From JAAXHF01 sp965242605 (GTDB taxonomy: Bacteria; Desulfobacterota; Binatia; Bin18), in assembly GCA_965242605.1 (NCBI GenBank), contig CBDESS010000001.1, positions 1,550,001 to 1,614,000 on the forward strand: 64,000 bases of DNA, written 5' to 3'. Position numbers and translations under genes: made by a program. The notes below the pieces were generated by a model that worked only from the letters and a program-made list of their open reading frames with translations, did not search any database and was not told the DNA's origin. How positions within the stretch are numbered: position 1 is the first letter of the stretch; each line of letters opens with the position of its first letter. Positions 1 through 9,107 of the stretch are shown here, in pieces.

Positions 1-521
1 TCCTCGTTCAACTGCACGAACTCGCCCGAGAAGCGCGGCTTGTCCTCGGTCCATAGCGCCTTCATCACCTCAATATATTCGCGCGTCCGTCTTCCCCGCC
101 GCTCAAACGGTATGCCCAGCAGCCTGAACTCCTCGGCCAGCCAGCCCACCCCGGTGCCGAGCACAAAACGCCCGCCGCTCAGGACATCGATAGTCGCCAC
201 CCGTCGAGCCACGTCGAACGGATGCCGGTAGGGGACGATCAACACGCCGAGGCCCAGCCGGACTTTTTCGGTCACGCCGGCCAGAAAGGCGACCGTATCA
301 AACGGGTCAAGCCACTCCATCCGGGTATAGATGTCGTAGTTGGGCTTGCCGTCGTTATACTCTTCATACGGCCAGGGGGTGGTGATGGTTTTGGGCAGCA
401 CAATATGATCGCCGATCAGAATGCAATCGTAGCCCTCCTCCTCAGCCGCCCTTGCCACCTCACGCAGCCCTGCCCGGTCACACACCGACGCCCCGCCGGC
501 CAGATGTAAGCCATATTTCAT
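1..521 (-). CDS. LLM-class F420-dependent oxidoreductase (3' end outside window)
   Basis: The first 173 codons are present; the gene runs off the left edge. It starts at ATG 521 after a strong AGGAGG box. The N-terminus MKYGLHLAG, the segment EGYDCILIGDHIV, the strand VRLGLGVLIVPYRHP and the motif GGRFVLGTGVGWLAEEF are typical of the luciferase-like TIM barrel that binds coenzyme F420 in enzymes of the TIGR03619 type. The predicted role is a cytosolic F420-linked redox step on an unknown substrate. It is divergent from the transporter at 640. A second, more distant member lies at 17156-18010. Confidence 0.9.
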   Translation of the reverse strand, partial: MKYGLHLAGGASVCDRAGLREVARAAEEEGYDCILIGDHIVLPKTITTPWPYEEYNDGKPNYDIYTRMEWLDPFDTVAFLAGVTEKVRLGLGVLIVPYRHPFDVARRVATIDVLSGGRFVLGTGVGWLAEEFRLLGIPFERRGRRTREYIEVMKALWTEDKPRFSGEFVQLNE

Positions 522-639
522 CGTATGTTCCTCCTCTCTGTTGGACAGCATAGCGTGTATTCTTGCCGGCGTCCCCCCTTTTTCAAGCCGGAGCCGGGCT
601 GCTAGACTGCCCGTCCACTCCGAAGAACGCGAGGCTGTG

Positions 640-2166
640 ATGACGCCGGACGCCGAATCTTCCACGCCGACACGCCGCCGGCTGGGCCTGCTGGGCGGGA
701 TAGGGCTGTGTGTCACGCTGCTGCTGCTGCCGCCGCCCGACGGGATGAGTCTGGCCGCGTGGCGAACCGCGGCCGTTGCAGGGCTGATGGCGGTGTGGTG
801 GATCAGCGAAGCGGTAGACCTGACCGTCACCGCCTTCGTGCCCCTGTTCCTGTTTCCAGTACTCGATATTCTGCCGGCCGGTGAGGTGTCGAGCGCCTAT
901 GCCGGCCAGATTATGTTTCTCTTTTTTGGCGCGTTTTTTCTGGCCCTGGCGACCGAGCAGTGGGGGCTGCACCGGCGGGTCGCGCTCTGGATTGTGTCGC
1001 GTATCGGCGGCTCGCCCCGCCGGCTGATCCTGGGCTTCTTCGGTGCCGCGGCTCTGCTGTCAATGTGGATGTCGAACACCGCTTCGACCGTGGTCATGCT
1101 GCCGATCGCCCTGGCCATTCTCAGCCATGCCGACGCCCAGGGCTATGATACGAGCCGCGGTTTTGCCACCGCGCTGATCCTCGGCCTGGCCTACAGTGCC
1201 TCAATCGGCGGCGTCAGCACCCCGGTCGGCACGCCGCCCAACGCGGTGTTTCTGGGCGCTTTTGAGAGCCTGTTTCCAGACGCGCCCGGCATCAGCTTTC
1301 TGTACTGGATGCTGTTCGGTCTGCCGACCGCGGCGGTCATGCTGGTGTGCGTCTGGTTCTATCTGGTCTATATCGTGTTCCGGGTACCGACGGGCGGCTG
1401 GCAGGCCGACCGCGGCTTCCTGGCCGAACAGTTGCAGACCCTCGGCCCGATGAGCCGGCCCGAACGGCGGGTCCTGGTCCTGTTTTCCCTCACCGCGCTG
1501 CTGTGGATGTTGCGCGAAGACCTGCCGCTCGGCCCGCTGACGGTCCCCGGCTGGGTCCACCTGTTTCCGGTTCCGACCAATATCAAGGATTCCACGGTGG
1601 CGATGCTCATGGCCACCCTGCTGTTTGTGATTCCGACCGGACGGGGAGACGGCCGCTGCCTGCTCGATCGGGGTGTGTTTGCGCGTATGCCGTGGGGGAT
1701 TCTGGTCCTGCTTGGTGGCAGCCTGGCCCTGGCCCGGGGGGTCGGCGCGTCGGGTCTGGCCGAGTGGGTCGGCAACCAGCTCGGCTTTCTGCAAGACCTG
1801 TCGCCCTTCGGCGCGATTTTTGCGGTGTGCGCCCTGTTGGTCGGCCTGACCGAAGTGACCAGCAATACGGCTACCACCACCCTGATGATGCCCATCCTGG
1901 CCGCGACCGCGACCGGCATGAGCATTGATCCCCTGCTGCTCATGATTCCGGCCACCTTTGCAGCCTCGTTTGCCTTTATGCTGCCGACCGCCACCGCGCC
2001 CAACGCGATTGTGTTCGCCAGCCGGCGGATCAGCCTGCCGCAGATGTTCTGGGCCGGCCTGGGGCTGAACCTGCTCGGTGTCCTGATCCTGCCCGTTCTG
2101 CTCTATCTGATCGGCGTGCCGGTCTTTGATATTGTCCTGTCCGGCCAGCCGACCTGGGCACCCTGA
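640..2166 (+). CDS. DASS/SLC13-type sodium:dicarboxylate (or sulfate) symporter
   Basis: A 508-residue inner-membrane carrier with about 11-12 hydrophobic segments. Two diagnostic SLC13 loops are visible: GGVSTPVGTPPNAVFLG in the first half and the signature SNTATTTLMMPIL, with TATAPNAI, in the second. These form the sodium and carboxylate sites in the family. The frame is open from a TTG at 541, but that would add a hydrophilic leader, so I prefer ATG 640 (MTPDAESS). The Shine-Dalgarno site is weak. Substrate (C4-dicarboxylate, citrate or sulfate) cannot be read from sequence. It stands alone between a divergent oxidoreductase and the envelope cluster. Confidence 0.9.
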   Translation: MTPDAESSTPTRRRLGLLGGIGLCVTLLLLPPPDGMSLAAWRTAAVAGLMAVWWISEAVDLTVTAFVPLFLFPVLDILPAGEVSSAYAGQIMFLFFGAFFLALATEQWGLHRRVALWIVSRIGGSPRRLILGFFGAAALLSMWMSNTASTVVMLPIALAILSHADAQGYDTSRGFATALILGLAYSASIGGVSTPVGTPPNAVFLGAFESLFPDAPGISFLYWMLFGLPTAAVMLVCVWFYLVYIVFRVPTGGWQADRGFLAEQLQTLGPMSRPERRVLVLFSLTALLWMLREDLPLGPLTVPGWVHLFPVPTNIKDSTVAMLMATLLFVIPTGRGDGRCLLDRGVFARMPWGILVLLGGSLALARGVGASGLAEWVGNQLGFLQDLSPFGAIFAVCALLVGLTEVTSNTATTTLMMPILAATATGMSIDPLLLMIPATFAASFAFMLPTATAPNAIVFASRRISLPQMFWAGLGLNLLGVLILPVLLYLIGVPVFDIVLSGQPTWAP

Positions 2167-2494
2167 ACCCAGAGAGTGGTCAACAGGGCAATTGGGGGGA
2201 ATTCCATGCTTGACTCCCACAGCCGCTAGTCAAGCTCGATGTCGTCACGGCGACGCTCGTATTCCTCAGTTGTGAGAATCCAGCCACCTTTTCTATTTGG
2301 TTGGCCCCGCCTTGGCGAGGGGGTCCGGTTGCGGGGGCGCAGCGTTCATGCGGCGAGCTCCTTGTAGATGGGCGCGACGGGCTCAAAGTGCTCCGCGTGC
2401 TCCCTGTGTACCACCGTCGCGGTCGTTCATGGGTTGTCTCCGCAGAGGATTGGAGCATTACAGGCCTCATCCCTTGGGAGTCAAGTACATGCTT
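2167..2494. other. Intergenic stretch, no intact gene
   Basis: About 330 bases between the transporter stop and the exporter promoter. No frame gives a convincing protein. On the minus strand a short open tail just left of 2280 reads WILTTEEYERRRDDIELD and stops, which resembles the end of a SHOCT-type domain. A second tail near 2355-2420 (minus) reads HFEPVAPIYKELAA and stops. Both could be 3' scraps of deleted genes, but they are too short to classify. Confidence 0.3.
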
Positions 2495-2523
2495 TTGACT
2501 TAACTAACGGTTCGGTTAATTAT
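2495..2523 (+). promoter_or_regulatory. Sigma-70-like promoter overlapped by a TetR-like palindrome
   Basis: A -35 box TTGACT (2495-2500) is followed 16-17 bases later by an AT-rich -10 (TAATTA/AATTAT, 2517-2523). The spacer and -10 are covered by an imperfect palindrome at 2502-2521 (AACTAACGG ... GGTTAATT) in which 14 of 20 positions are symmetrical. TetR-family repressors often bind such sites over exporter promoters. No tetR gene lies in the window, so the repressor would act from elsewhere. Confidence 0.45.
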
Positions 2524-2582
2524 CATGTCCGTCGTGGTACGGACGGTCAAAACCGTCGGCTTCGCCACAGGAGCATGTGTAG

Positions 2583-5150
2583 ATGGAAGCTGTCTTTCGA
2601 ACGATCATCCGTTTTCGCTGGCCGGTCATCGCGCTCGTCCTGGCGTGTACCGGTCTCGCCTGTCTGGAACTGCGCCACCTGCGCTTTGAGGGTGATGCCG
2701 AGGCCATGATCCCGCCCAACGACCCGGTCCAGGTCTATCACCAGTTGGTTGAGGATCGGTTTGGCATCCGCAACCTCATCATCGTCGGGGTCCTGAATGA
2801 CAACCCGCAGGAGAACGGCGTCTTCAACCCCCGCACCCTCGGTTTGGTCAAGGAGTTCTCCGAAAAGATCGCGCTCTTGCCGGGCATCAAAGCCATCCGT
2901 GACGAAGATGTGGCCAGCGTTGCCACCCTCGATACGATCACCGGGACCGCGGACGGCATGGCCGTTGAGGCATTGATGGAGCAGGTGCCGGAACGCCAGA
3001 CCGCCCTGCGCGAGCTCAAACAGGTGCTGTTCGAGAACAGCATGTTCGTCAACTGGATCGTCTCACAGGACGGAACCGGGCTGCTGATCATAGCCAAGAT
3101 GGAGTCGTCCGAGGGGACGCTTGAGGGCGTGGCCAAGCGCGCGGCCATTTACCGGACCCTGCGGGAAATGGTCCAGGCCAAGCGAGACGCCGGCGCTCCC
3201 GAGATCATGCACATTACCGGCCGCGGCGCGATGGAGGTGACGTTTGAGGAAGACGGGCGGCGCGATATGCAGACCTTTCTGCCGCTCATTGTGGTCGTTG
3301 TGCTGGGCGGCCTGTATCTGACCTACCGCAGCCTGCGCGGCGTCCTCCTGCCCCTGGCCGTCGTTGTCGTGGCGGTGATCTGGACCCTCGGTGTCATGAC
3401 CGCCCTTGGGGTGCCGCTGTATTTCATCTCGACCATGATGCCGGTGGTCCTGATGGCGGTCGGGGTGGCGGACGGGATCCACATCCTGAGCCGTTACTAC
3501 GACGCCGTGCTGGAGCAGCCGGATATCACCTCCTCGGACGCCGTGTTGCTCGCCATGCGGGAGATGTGGAAGCCCGTGATGTTCACCTCGCTGACCACCG
3601 CGGCCGGCTTTCTGTCTTTCCTGACCGCGGCCATGCTGCCGGTCCGGTACTTTGGCCTGTTTACCGCGCTTGGAGTGCTGGCGGCCATGGTCTTCTCCCT
3701 GACCTTTTTCCCCGCCGTGCTGAGCCTGCTCAGGCCGACCGTCAGCACCGGCCTCCGCCGCCAGATGGACCGCAGTGGCAAGCTGGCGGCCGCCGGCTGG
3801 GCGGCAAGCGCCCTGTCCTGGCTGGGGCGCGGAGTGGCGCGCCGCCCGCTGTTGGTCCTGCTGCCGGCCGGTCTGGTGATGGGCGCGTGTGTGGTCGGCA
3901 CCCAGCAGATTGTAGTCGATAGCTCGTGGATTGGCGCGTTCGATCCGCACAGCCCGGTGCGGATTGGGGACGAGGTTTTGCGGAGCAAGTTCCAGGGCAC
4001 ACTGCCGATCTACGTCGCCATTGAGGGCCGTCAGCCGGATTTACTCAAGGACCCCGTCCTCCTTGACAAACTCGACCGCCTCCAGGCCGAGATTGAGCAG
4101 GACCCGGTGGTCGGCGGCTCGCTGTCGCTGGCCGAGTATGTCAAGCGCATGAACCGGGTCATGAACGAGGACCGGCCCGAGATGGAAGTCATCCCGGCCG
4201 AGCGCTCCCTGGTTGCCCAGTATCTGCTGCTGTACTCGTTCTCGGGCGACCCGGACGACTTTGACGAAATCGTTGACTATGACTATCAGCACGCCAATCT
4301 GATGGTGTTCCTGCGCTCGGACAGCTCTCAGGATGTCCTGCGGGTAATCCGGAAAATTGAGGCCTTTGCCGTCCATGAGTTTGGCCGTGCGTCCGAGGGG
4401 CCGGCCGACAGCGGGCGGGCGGGCGGCTCGGCCAACCCCCTGAGCGTCCGCTTTGGCATGTGGCTGGCCGGGATGACCCCGACGCTTGTCGGCTGGGAGA
4501 CGGACAGTGATTTTCGTATCGGCTATGCCGGGGCCGGCTATATGATGAACCGGATGAGTGAGCTGGTAGTAGCCGGTCAGTTGTCCAGCCTGGTGACCTC
4601 GCTGGTCGCCGTCTTTTTGCTGACCGCGTTCATGTTTCGCTCCTGGGTGGCCGGCCTGGTCAACGTCCTTCCGATCAGCATGGTCATGATTTTCAGCTTT
4701 GGGATGATGGGGCTGCTTGGTATCCCGCTGGAGGTCGGCAAGTCGCTGACCGCGTCGATGGTGATCGGGATCGGCATTGACTACACGATCCACTTTCTCA
4801 ATAAGTATCGCCTCAAGGTCCAGGAGGGTCTGACCGACCCCCGGGACATTACCGAGGCGACTATGGCCACCTCGGGCAAGGCCATTTTCTTTAACGCCCT
4901 CGTCGTGGTCAGCGGCTTTCTGGTCTTTTTGAGCTCGAACTTTCTGCCCAATTTTTACCTCGGGGCAATGCTGGCCTTGAATATGAGCGCCTGTTTGCTG
5001 GTGTCAATGACCGTCCTGCCGGCGGTGCTGAACACCTGCAAACCCCGCTTTGTGTACGCGGAGAGACCGCCTGCGGTCGAGGCTGTACGGCCAGAGCGGG
5101 GCGCGCGCGTCGGGTTTGGTCGGGAACAGGAGGGAGCGCACTCGACATGA
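2583..5150 (+). CDS. MMPL/RND-superfamily exporter
   Basis: 855 residues with the two-fold RND plan: a TM helix near residues 10-30, a large periplasmic loop, a block of five or six helices (about 220-385), a second loop, and a final helix block (about 655-830). The segment GVADGIHILSRYYDAV in the first repeat and GIGIDYTIHFLNKY in the second are the conserved TM4-type motifs carrying proton-relay acids in MMPL/HpnN-like proteins. It probably moves lipids or hydrophobic compounds across or out of the inner membrane. It is followed by a LolA-like periplasmic protein and an outer-membrane barrel, which fits a trans-envelope lipid pathway. ATG 2583 follows the promoter at 2495. Confidence 0.9.
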   Translation: MEAVFRTIIRFRWPVIALVLACTGLACLELRHLRFEGDAEAMIPPNDPVQVYHQLVEDRFGIRNLIIVGVLNDNPQENGVFNPRTLGLVKEFSEKIALLPGIKAIRDEDVASVATLDTITGTADGMAVEALMEQVPERQTALRELKQVLFENSMFVNWIVSQDGTGLLIIAKMESSEGTLEGVAKRAAIYRTLREMVQAKRDAGAPEIMHITGRGAMEVTFEEDGRRDMQTFLPLIVVVVLGGLYLTYRSLRGVLLPLAVVVVAVIWTLGVMTALGVPLYFISTMMPVVLMAVGVADGIHILSRYYDAVLEQPDITSSDAVLLAMREMWKPVMFTSLTTAAGFLSFLTAAMLPVRYFGLFTALGVLAAMVFSLTFFPAVLSLLRPTVSTGLRRQMDRSGKLAAAGWAASALSWLGRGVARRPLLVLLPAGLVMGACVVGTQQIVVDSSWIGAFDPHSPVRIGDEVLRSKFQGTLPIYVAIEGRQPDLLKDPVLLDKLDRLQAEIEQDPVVGGSLSLAEYVKRMNRVMNEDRPEMEVIPAERSLVAQYLLLYSFSGDPDDFDEIVDYDYQHANLMVFLRSDSSQDVLRVIRKIEAFAVHEFGRASEGPADSGRAGGSANPLSVRFGMWLAGMTPTLVGWETDSDFRIGYAGAGYMMNRMSELVVAGQLSSLVTSLVAVFLLTAFMFRSWVAGLVNVLPISMVMIFSFGMMGLLGIPLEVGKSLTASMVIGIGIDYTIHFLNKYRLKVQEGLTDPRDITEATMATSGKAIFFNALVVVSGFLVFLSSNFLPNFYLGAMLALNMSACLLVSMTVLPAVLNTCKPRFVYAERPPAVEAVRPERGARVGFGREQEGAHST

Positions 5151-5233
5151 GCTCGTTCACGCCCCGCTGTGTGTATGGCCTCGGACAACTCGTCCTGACC
5201 GCAGGACACAAGACGGAGAGAAGGAGAAGAACA

Positions 5234-6028
5234 ATGCAGGTGTTGATAGTGGCTGGAGTCATGCTGTTGGCCACCGGGCTGGCTGGAGCGGAAGAGATTC
5301 CGGGCGAGCCGAGCGGCCTCCAGATTGCGATCAATGTTGATGAGCGTGAGGACGGCGACGATCAGGTGTCTGAGGCGACCTGGACGCTGACCAACAAGGC
5401 CGGCAAACAGCGCAAGCGTCACACCCTGCGCTACTGGAAGGACTATGACGGCAAGGATGGCCTGTCGAGCAAGTCGTTCATCTATTTTGACTCGCCGCCG
5501 GATGTGAAAGACACCACCTTTCTGAACTGGTCCCAGGAGGACGCCGAGGCCGATGACGACCAGTGGATCTACCTGCCGGCCCTGCGCAAGGTCCGCCGGA
5601 TCGCCTCGGGCGACAGGGAAAACTCGTTCATGGGCAGCGACATGATCTATGACGACATGGGTGACCGGGAGGTCGGGGAAGACATCCACACCTTGCTCCG
5701 GGTTGAACATGATGGCGGCACCAAGATGTATGTCGTTCAGGCGGTGGCCAAAAAGCCGAACTATATCTACAGCAAGAAGCTGACCTGGGTGAATGCCGAG
5801 ACGTGGACAACGCCCAAGGTCGAATTCTACGACCGCAAGGGCCGGCTGCTCAAGATCATGTATCAGGACTGGACGCTGATTGACGGCATCTGGAATGGGC
5901 AGCGGATTGTGGTCGAAAACCAGCTCACCGGCCACAAGACCGAACTGGACATCTCGAATGTGAAGTTCAATCAGGACCTCAGAGAGAGTCTGTTCACCGA
6001 GCGGTCCTTGCGCAAAGGAGCGCCCTAG
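5234..6028 (+). CDS. Outer-membrane lipoprotein-sorting (LolA-like) protein
   Basis: 264 residues. ATG 5234 is chosen because AAGGAGAAGAA precedes it and because it begins a clean signal peptide (MQVLIVAGVMLLATGLAGAEE). An upstream in-frame ATG at 5147 would overlap the exporter stop and add a charged leader. The mature part has the beta-rich pattern and the motifs WIYLPALRKVRRI, SFMGSDMIYDDMGDRE and IDGIWNGQRIVVENQLTGHKT, as in the LolA-like proteins that accompany MMPL transporters. It is likely a periplasmic lipid carrier between the exporter at 2583 and the barrel protein at 6038. Confidence 0.85.
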   Translation: MQVLIVAGVMLLATGLAGAEEIPGEPSGLQIAINVDEREDGDDQVSEATWTLTNKAGKQRKRHTLRYWKDYDGKDGLSSKSFIYFDSPPDVKDTTFLNWSQEDAEADDDQWIYLPALRKVRRIASGDRENSFMGSDMIYDDMGDREVGEDIHTLLRVEHDGGTKMYVVQAVAKKPNYIYSKKLTWVNAETWTTPKVEFYDRKGRLLKIMYQDWTLIDGIWNGQRIVVENQLTGHKTELDISNVKFNQDLRESLFTERSLRKGAP

Positions 6029-6037
6029 GGACCGCGT

Positions 6038-8425
6038 ATGACGTGGACGACAGGCACGAGCATGAGAGCCGCCGGCCGTCACACACGGCCAATCCGTCTG
6101 GCGGTAGCCCTGGTGTGGGCCGCAAGCCTGGCCTGGCCTGGTACTCAGACCGCCGAGGCCCAGGCCGCCCCATCTCTCCAGGTCCAGGAAATCCGGCTCC
6201 ACATCGCCGCCAGTCAGAAGAGCGTAAGCTGGCAGTTCTCGACCGCCCCGACCGCGGTGCATGCCTTTGCCCTGTCCGCCCCGGCGCGCCTGGTCATTGA
6301 CGTGAGCGGCCCGGTCGGCAAAGCCCGGTCGGCCAGCTACCCGACACAGGACGAAACGCTGTGGCGCGTCCGCCAGGGTGCGCATCCCCAGCGCCTGCGG
6401 TTTGTGCTTGACCTGAAGACCGCCAGCGTACCGGCCTATACCATTGAGCGTGACGGCCCGCGCCTGACCGCGGTCCTGCAAACCGCCCCCAGCGGCCGAG
6501 GTACCTACACCCAACTCCTCTTCCCGCCGGGCGCTGGCACGTCCCTCGCCTCGCTGTCCTCAGCCTCAACACTGTACCTGCAAGAACTCCAGCTCGGGGT
6601 GGAGGGCGCTCACAAGACGCTCAGCTTCCTCTTCTCCCAGCCTCCAGACAGCTGGCGCTCGTTTGCCCTGTCCGCCCCGTCCAGGGTCGTGCTGGACGTG
6701 ACCGGGCCGGTCCCACGCGGGCCGTCGGCGCAATACCCGGCCGGCGTTGGGCTCGTCCAAAGCGTGCGCGCCGCCTCCCACCCGTCGCGGCTGCGGTTTG
6801 TGGTTGACCTCGCCGGCTCTCACATCCCGCCTTTTGAGGTCTACCACACTGACAACCGGCTGCGCCTGGTCTTCTCCCTGCCCACCCCCGAAGCGGCCCG
6901 GACCCAGGTCTTGTTCCGCGACGCACCCCCGACCGCCCTGGTCGCCAGCGTCCCCGCCGAGCCAATTCTACCGCCGGCTCCGGCCTCTGCCCCGGTCCTT
7001 GCCCTGGACCCGCCCCCGGAAACGCCGCCGCCCTCCACGCGGCCGGCCCCGTCTGAGGCCGAGCCGGCCCTGGTCATTCCCTCGCCGCCGGCCACAAAGT
7101 CCGCCCCCGGCCGCCTCAAAGAGCTGTGGCAGGAGCGGGTTGACGGGACAGCCTTTGTCAAAAATGAGACGGCCCTTCGGCTGCACTCGCCCCGTCAGTT
7201 CTCCAAGGTCCAGAACTGGCTGGAGACCGACCTTGAGGGCGAACTGAACGACTGGGTGACGCTGAACATGATTAGCCGCGCCCTGCTTGACCCGGCCGGC
7301 CACCTGGAGAGCGACACCCACGACTTTGCCGCCGGGCCGATTGACCGCTGGGCCAGCGACGATTTTTTTCAGGCCGAGTTGCGTGAGCTCTATCTTGAAA
7401 TTGTCTATGGGGATTTTGACCTTCGTCTGGGCCGCCAGCAGGTAGTGTGGGGCGAGTCGCTCGGCCTGCGGATTCTTGATGTCATCAACCCCCAGGACTT
7501 CCGGGAGTTCATCCTTGACGACTTCATTGACGCGCGTATCCCGCTGTGGGGCACGCGGCTCAATTACACCTTCAAGGATTGGATGTTTGAGGGGGTGTGG
7601 TTTCTCGACTTTGAGGAAAACCGGGCCGCAGACCTCGGCAGCGAGTGGCAGTTCAGAAGCGCCGGACAGCTCGACCTGCTCCTTCAGTCTCCCTTCGTTC
7701 AGCTCGCCAAGACCAGAAAACCCCAGGACGGCCGGCTGAGCGATTCTGAGGTCGGCTTTCGGATCACCCGCTTTTTGCGCAATATGGACCTGTCGCTGAA
7801 CTATTTTTATGCCTGGAGCGATTTTCCGGTCGCCTTTCGGCGCACCCTTGGCGGCAGCCAGGTTCTGATCGAGCCGCGCCACACCCGTTTTCACCTGCTG
7901 GGCGGGACATTCAACTATGCCTTTGACGTGTTTGTCATCAGAGGAGAGGGCGGCCTGACCCTGGGGCCGCACTTTGTGTCCACCGACCCCAGCGAGCCGG
8001 ACGGCATCCGCCAGCGGGAATACCTGTCCTATGTGCTGGGCCTGGACTGGACGGTCAACGACAACCTGATGGCCAACTTCCAGTTTTTTCAGAATGTGAT
8101 TTTCAACAAACCCAAGGACATCCCGGACGAAGCGGTCAACAACATCGTGTCGGTCTTCCTGCGTGCCGATTTCCTCAACGAAACCCTGTTTCCCCAGTTG
8201 ATCGCGCTCTACGGCATCAACTTTGGCGAACTCCTGATTCGGCCCCAGGTCGAGTATCAGATCAACGATTTTCTGTCGGTGACGCTCGGCCTCGACTTCT
8301 TCATCGGCCCCTGCTCGGGCTTCTTCGGCCAGTACGCGGCCCCGGCCAAGCGGCTCCGCAGGCGACATTTCACCGGCAAAAACGACCGCCTCTTTCTCGA
8401 AGTCAAACGCTCCTTCGGCCTTTAA
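6038..8425 (+). CDS. Double-AMIN domain protein fused to a DUF1302-like outer-membrane beta-barrel
   Basis: 795 residues. A signal peptide (about residues 15-42, ending AEA-Q) is followed by two repeats of one domain (about 47-150 and 182-285). Each carries the pattern VQEIRL...FALSAPARLVIDVSGPV...RLRFVLDL, matching AMIN domains, which bind peptidoglycan or septal wall. A Pro/Ala-rich linker (about 295-355) leads to a C-terminal half rich in alternating aromatic strands (LRLGRQQVVWGESLGLRILD, DRLFLEVKRSFGL) that resembles DUF1302 barrels. Third gene of the MMPL/LolA-like operon, 9 bases downstream. The start could also be ATG 6062. AMIN plus a DUF1302-like barrel in one chain is unusual. The AMIN call is strong and the barrel family call moderate. 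Confidence 0.75.
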   Translation: MTWTTGTSMRAAGRHTRPIRLAVALVWAASLAWPGTQTAEAQAAPSLQVQEIRLHIAASQKSVSWQFSTAPTAVHAFALSAPARLVIDVSGPVGKARSASYPTQDETLWRVRQGAHPQRLRFVLDLKTASVPAYTIERDGPRLTAVLQTAPSGRGTYTQLLFPPGAGTSLASLSSASTLYLQELQLGVEGAHKTLSFLFSQPPDSWRSFALSAPSRVVLDVTGPVPRGPSAQYPAGVGLVQSVRAASHPSRLRFVVDLAGSHIPPFEVYHTDNRLRLVFSLPTPEAARTQVLFRDAPPTALVASVPAEPILPPAPASAPVLALDPPPETPPPSTRPAPSEAEPALVIPSPPATKSAPGRLKELWQERVDGTAFVKNETALRLHSPRQFSKVQNWLETDLEGELNDWVTLNMISRALLDPAGHLESDTHDFAAGPIDRWASDDFFQAELRELYLEIVYGDFDLRLGRQQVVWGESLGLRILDVINPQDFREFILDDFIDARIPLWGTRLNYTFKDWMFEGVWFLDFEENRAADLGSEWQFRSAGQLDLLLQSPFVQLAKTRKPQDGRLSDSEVGFRITRFLRNMDLSLNYFYAWSDFPVAFRRTLGGSQVLIEPRHTRFHLLGGTFNYAFDVFVIRGEGGLTLGPHFVSTDPSEPDGIRQREYLSYVLGLDWTVNDNLMANFQFFQNVIFNKPKDIPDEAVNNIVSVFLRADFLNETLFPQLIALYGINFGELLIRPQVEYQINDFLSVTLGLDFFIGPCSGFFGQYAAPAKRLRRRHFTGKNDRLFLEVKRSFGL

Positions 8426-8434
8426 TATGATGAA

Positions 8435-8641
8435 GTGGAGGAAGTCTTTTTCAATCGCCCTCGCTACTGGTTTGTTGAGCGAGGCTATTGTTCAGGAGAA
8501 GATGTGTATGCTGCAACTGGACAGACTGATGCAGGGCGCTATATGATCGTCTTCTTCATCCACAAAGAGACTGAACGAGCTCTGATCCTGAGCGCCCGCG
8601 ATATGGATAGAAAGGAGCGGAGACGCCATGAACGAAAATGA
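8435..8641 (+). pseudogene. BrnT-family toxin, N-terminus deleted
   Basis: The reading VEEVFFNRPRYWFVERG...GQTDAGRYMIVFF...LILSARDMDRKERRRHERK matches the central and C-terminal part of BrnT RNase toxins, including the ISAR-x-M-xx-KERRR tail. The usual N-terminal 25-30 residues are absent. The frame is the same as the preceding barrel gene and begins right after its TAA, so a deletion has fused the toxin remnant to that stop codon. The only start is GTG 8435, without a ribosome site. It overlaps the antitoxin start by 14 bases, the normal toxin-antitoxin order. Probably inactive. Confidence 0.65.
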
Positions 8642-9107
8642 CAGGGACAGACGGACCGGCCTCTCTCGAGCGACCACCCCGGAAGAGGCCGGACAGTTCT
8701 GGGATTCCCACAGCCTGGCCGATCACACCCAAGAGACGGCTGAGGTACGCTTTGAAGTGCGTGCCCAGCGCAGGCATCGGCTCACTCTTGAGCCCGACCT
8801 GTATACCCAACTCGAAGGAGCGGCCCGCAGCCGTGGGCTTTCCCCCGATGCCCTGGTCAAGCGTTGGGTCACTGAGAAATTACAGTCGCTCACAGAAAAC
8901 CCCAAGTCCCAGGCCACGGGTCTTTTCAGAGCGGGATCGGCTACATCAGGGGATGGGCCTGTGAGGGGCAAGAGGTCGAGATTTACATTGATGATGGGCT
9001 CCGGCTTCCGGATGCAACAGCTCACCGCGGCCTGGACCAGGCAGACACCGAAGCGGTCTGCGGCGACCGGGAGAACGGCTTCATCCTGGTCTGGAACTGG
9101 AACCTGA
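8628..9107 (+). CDS. CopG/BrnA-type antitoxin with an aberrant C-terminal extension
   Basis: ATG 8628 has a good AAAGGAG site inside the toxin remnant. Residues 1-88 look like an intact antitoxin: TPEEAGQFWDSHSLAD is the hallmark N-terminus and RRHRLTLEPDLYTQLEGAARS...VKRWVTEKLQ is the ribbon-helix-helix DNA-binding end. Relatives normally stop at about that point. Here the frame continues for another 70 residues out of frame through the relic at 8900-9324, so the natural stop seems lost. It would have bound its own promoter and neutralised BrnT. With the toxin truncated it may now be an orphan regulator. Confidence 0.6.
   Translation: MNENDRDRRTGLSRATTPEEAGQFWDSHSLADHTQETAEVRFEVRAQRRHRLTLEPDLYTQLEGAARSRGLSPDALVKRWVTEKLQSLTENPKSQATGLFRAGSATSGDGPVRGKRSRFTLMMGSGFRMQQLTAAWTRQTPKRSAATGRTASSWSGTGT

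Noticed and set aside
1201..2220. Long minus-strand frame opposite the DASS transporter
   Set aside because: Gln/Arg/Gly-rich with no hydrophobic core or motif; it is the complement of a strongly coding membrane gene.
2301..2503. Small plus-strand proteins before the MMPL gene
   Set aside because: No ribosome site, Arg/Pro-rich, overlapping frames in two registers; treated as non-coding.
3063..6514. Long minus-strand frames opposite the exporter and LolA-like genes
   Set aside because: Composition is of the His/Gln/Gly kind seen in antisense of GC-rich genes, and the plus-strand genes have clear family motifs and ribosome sites.
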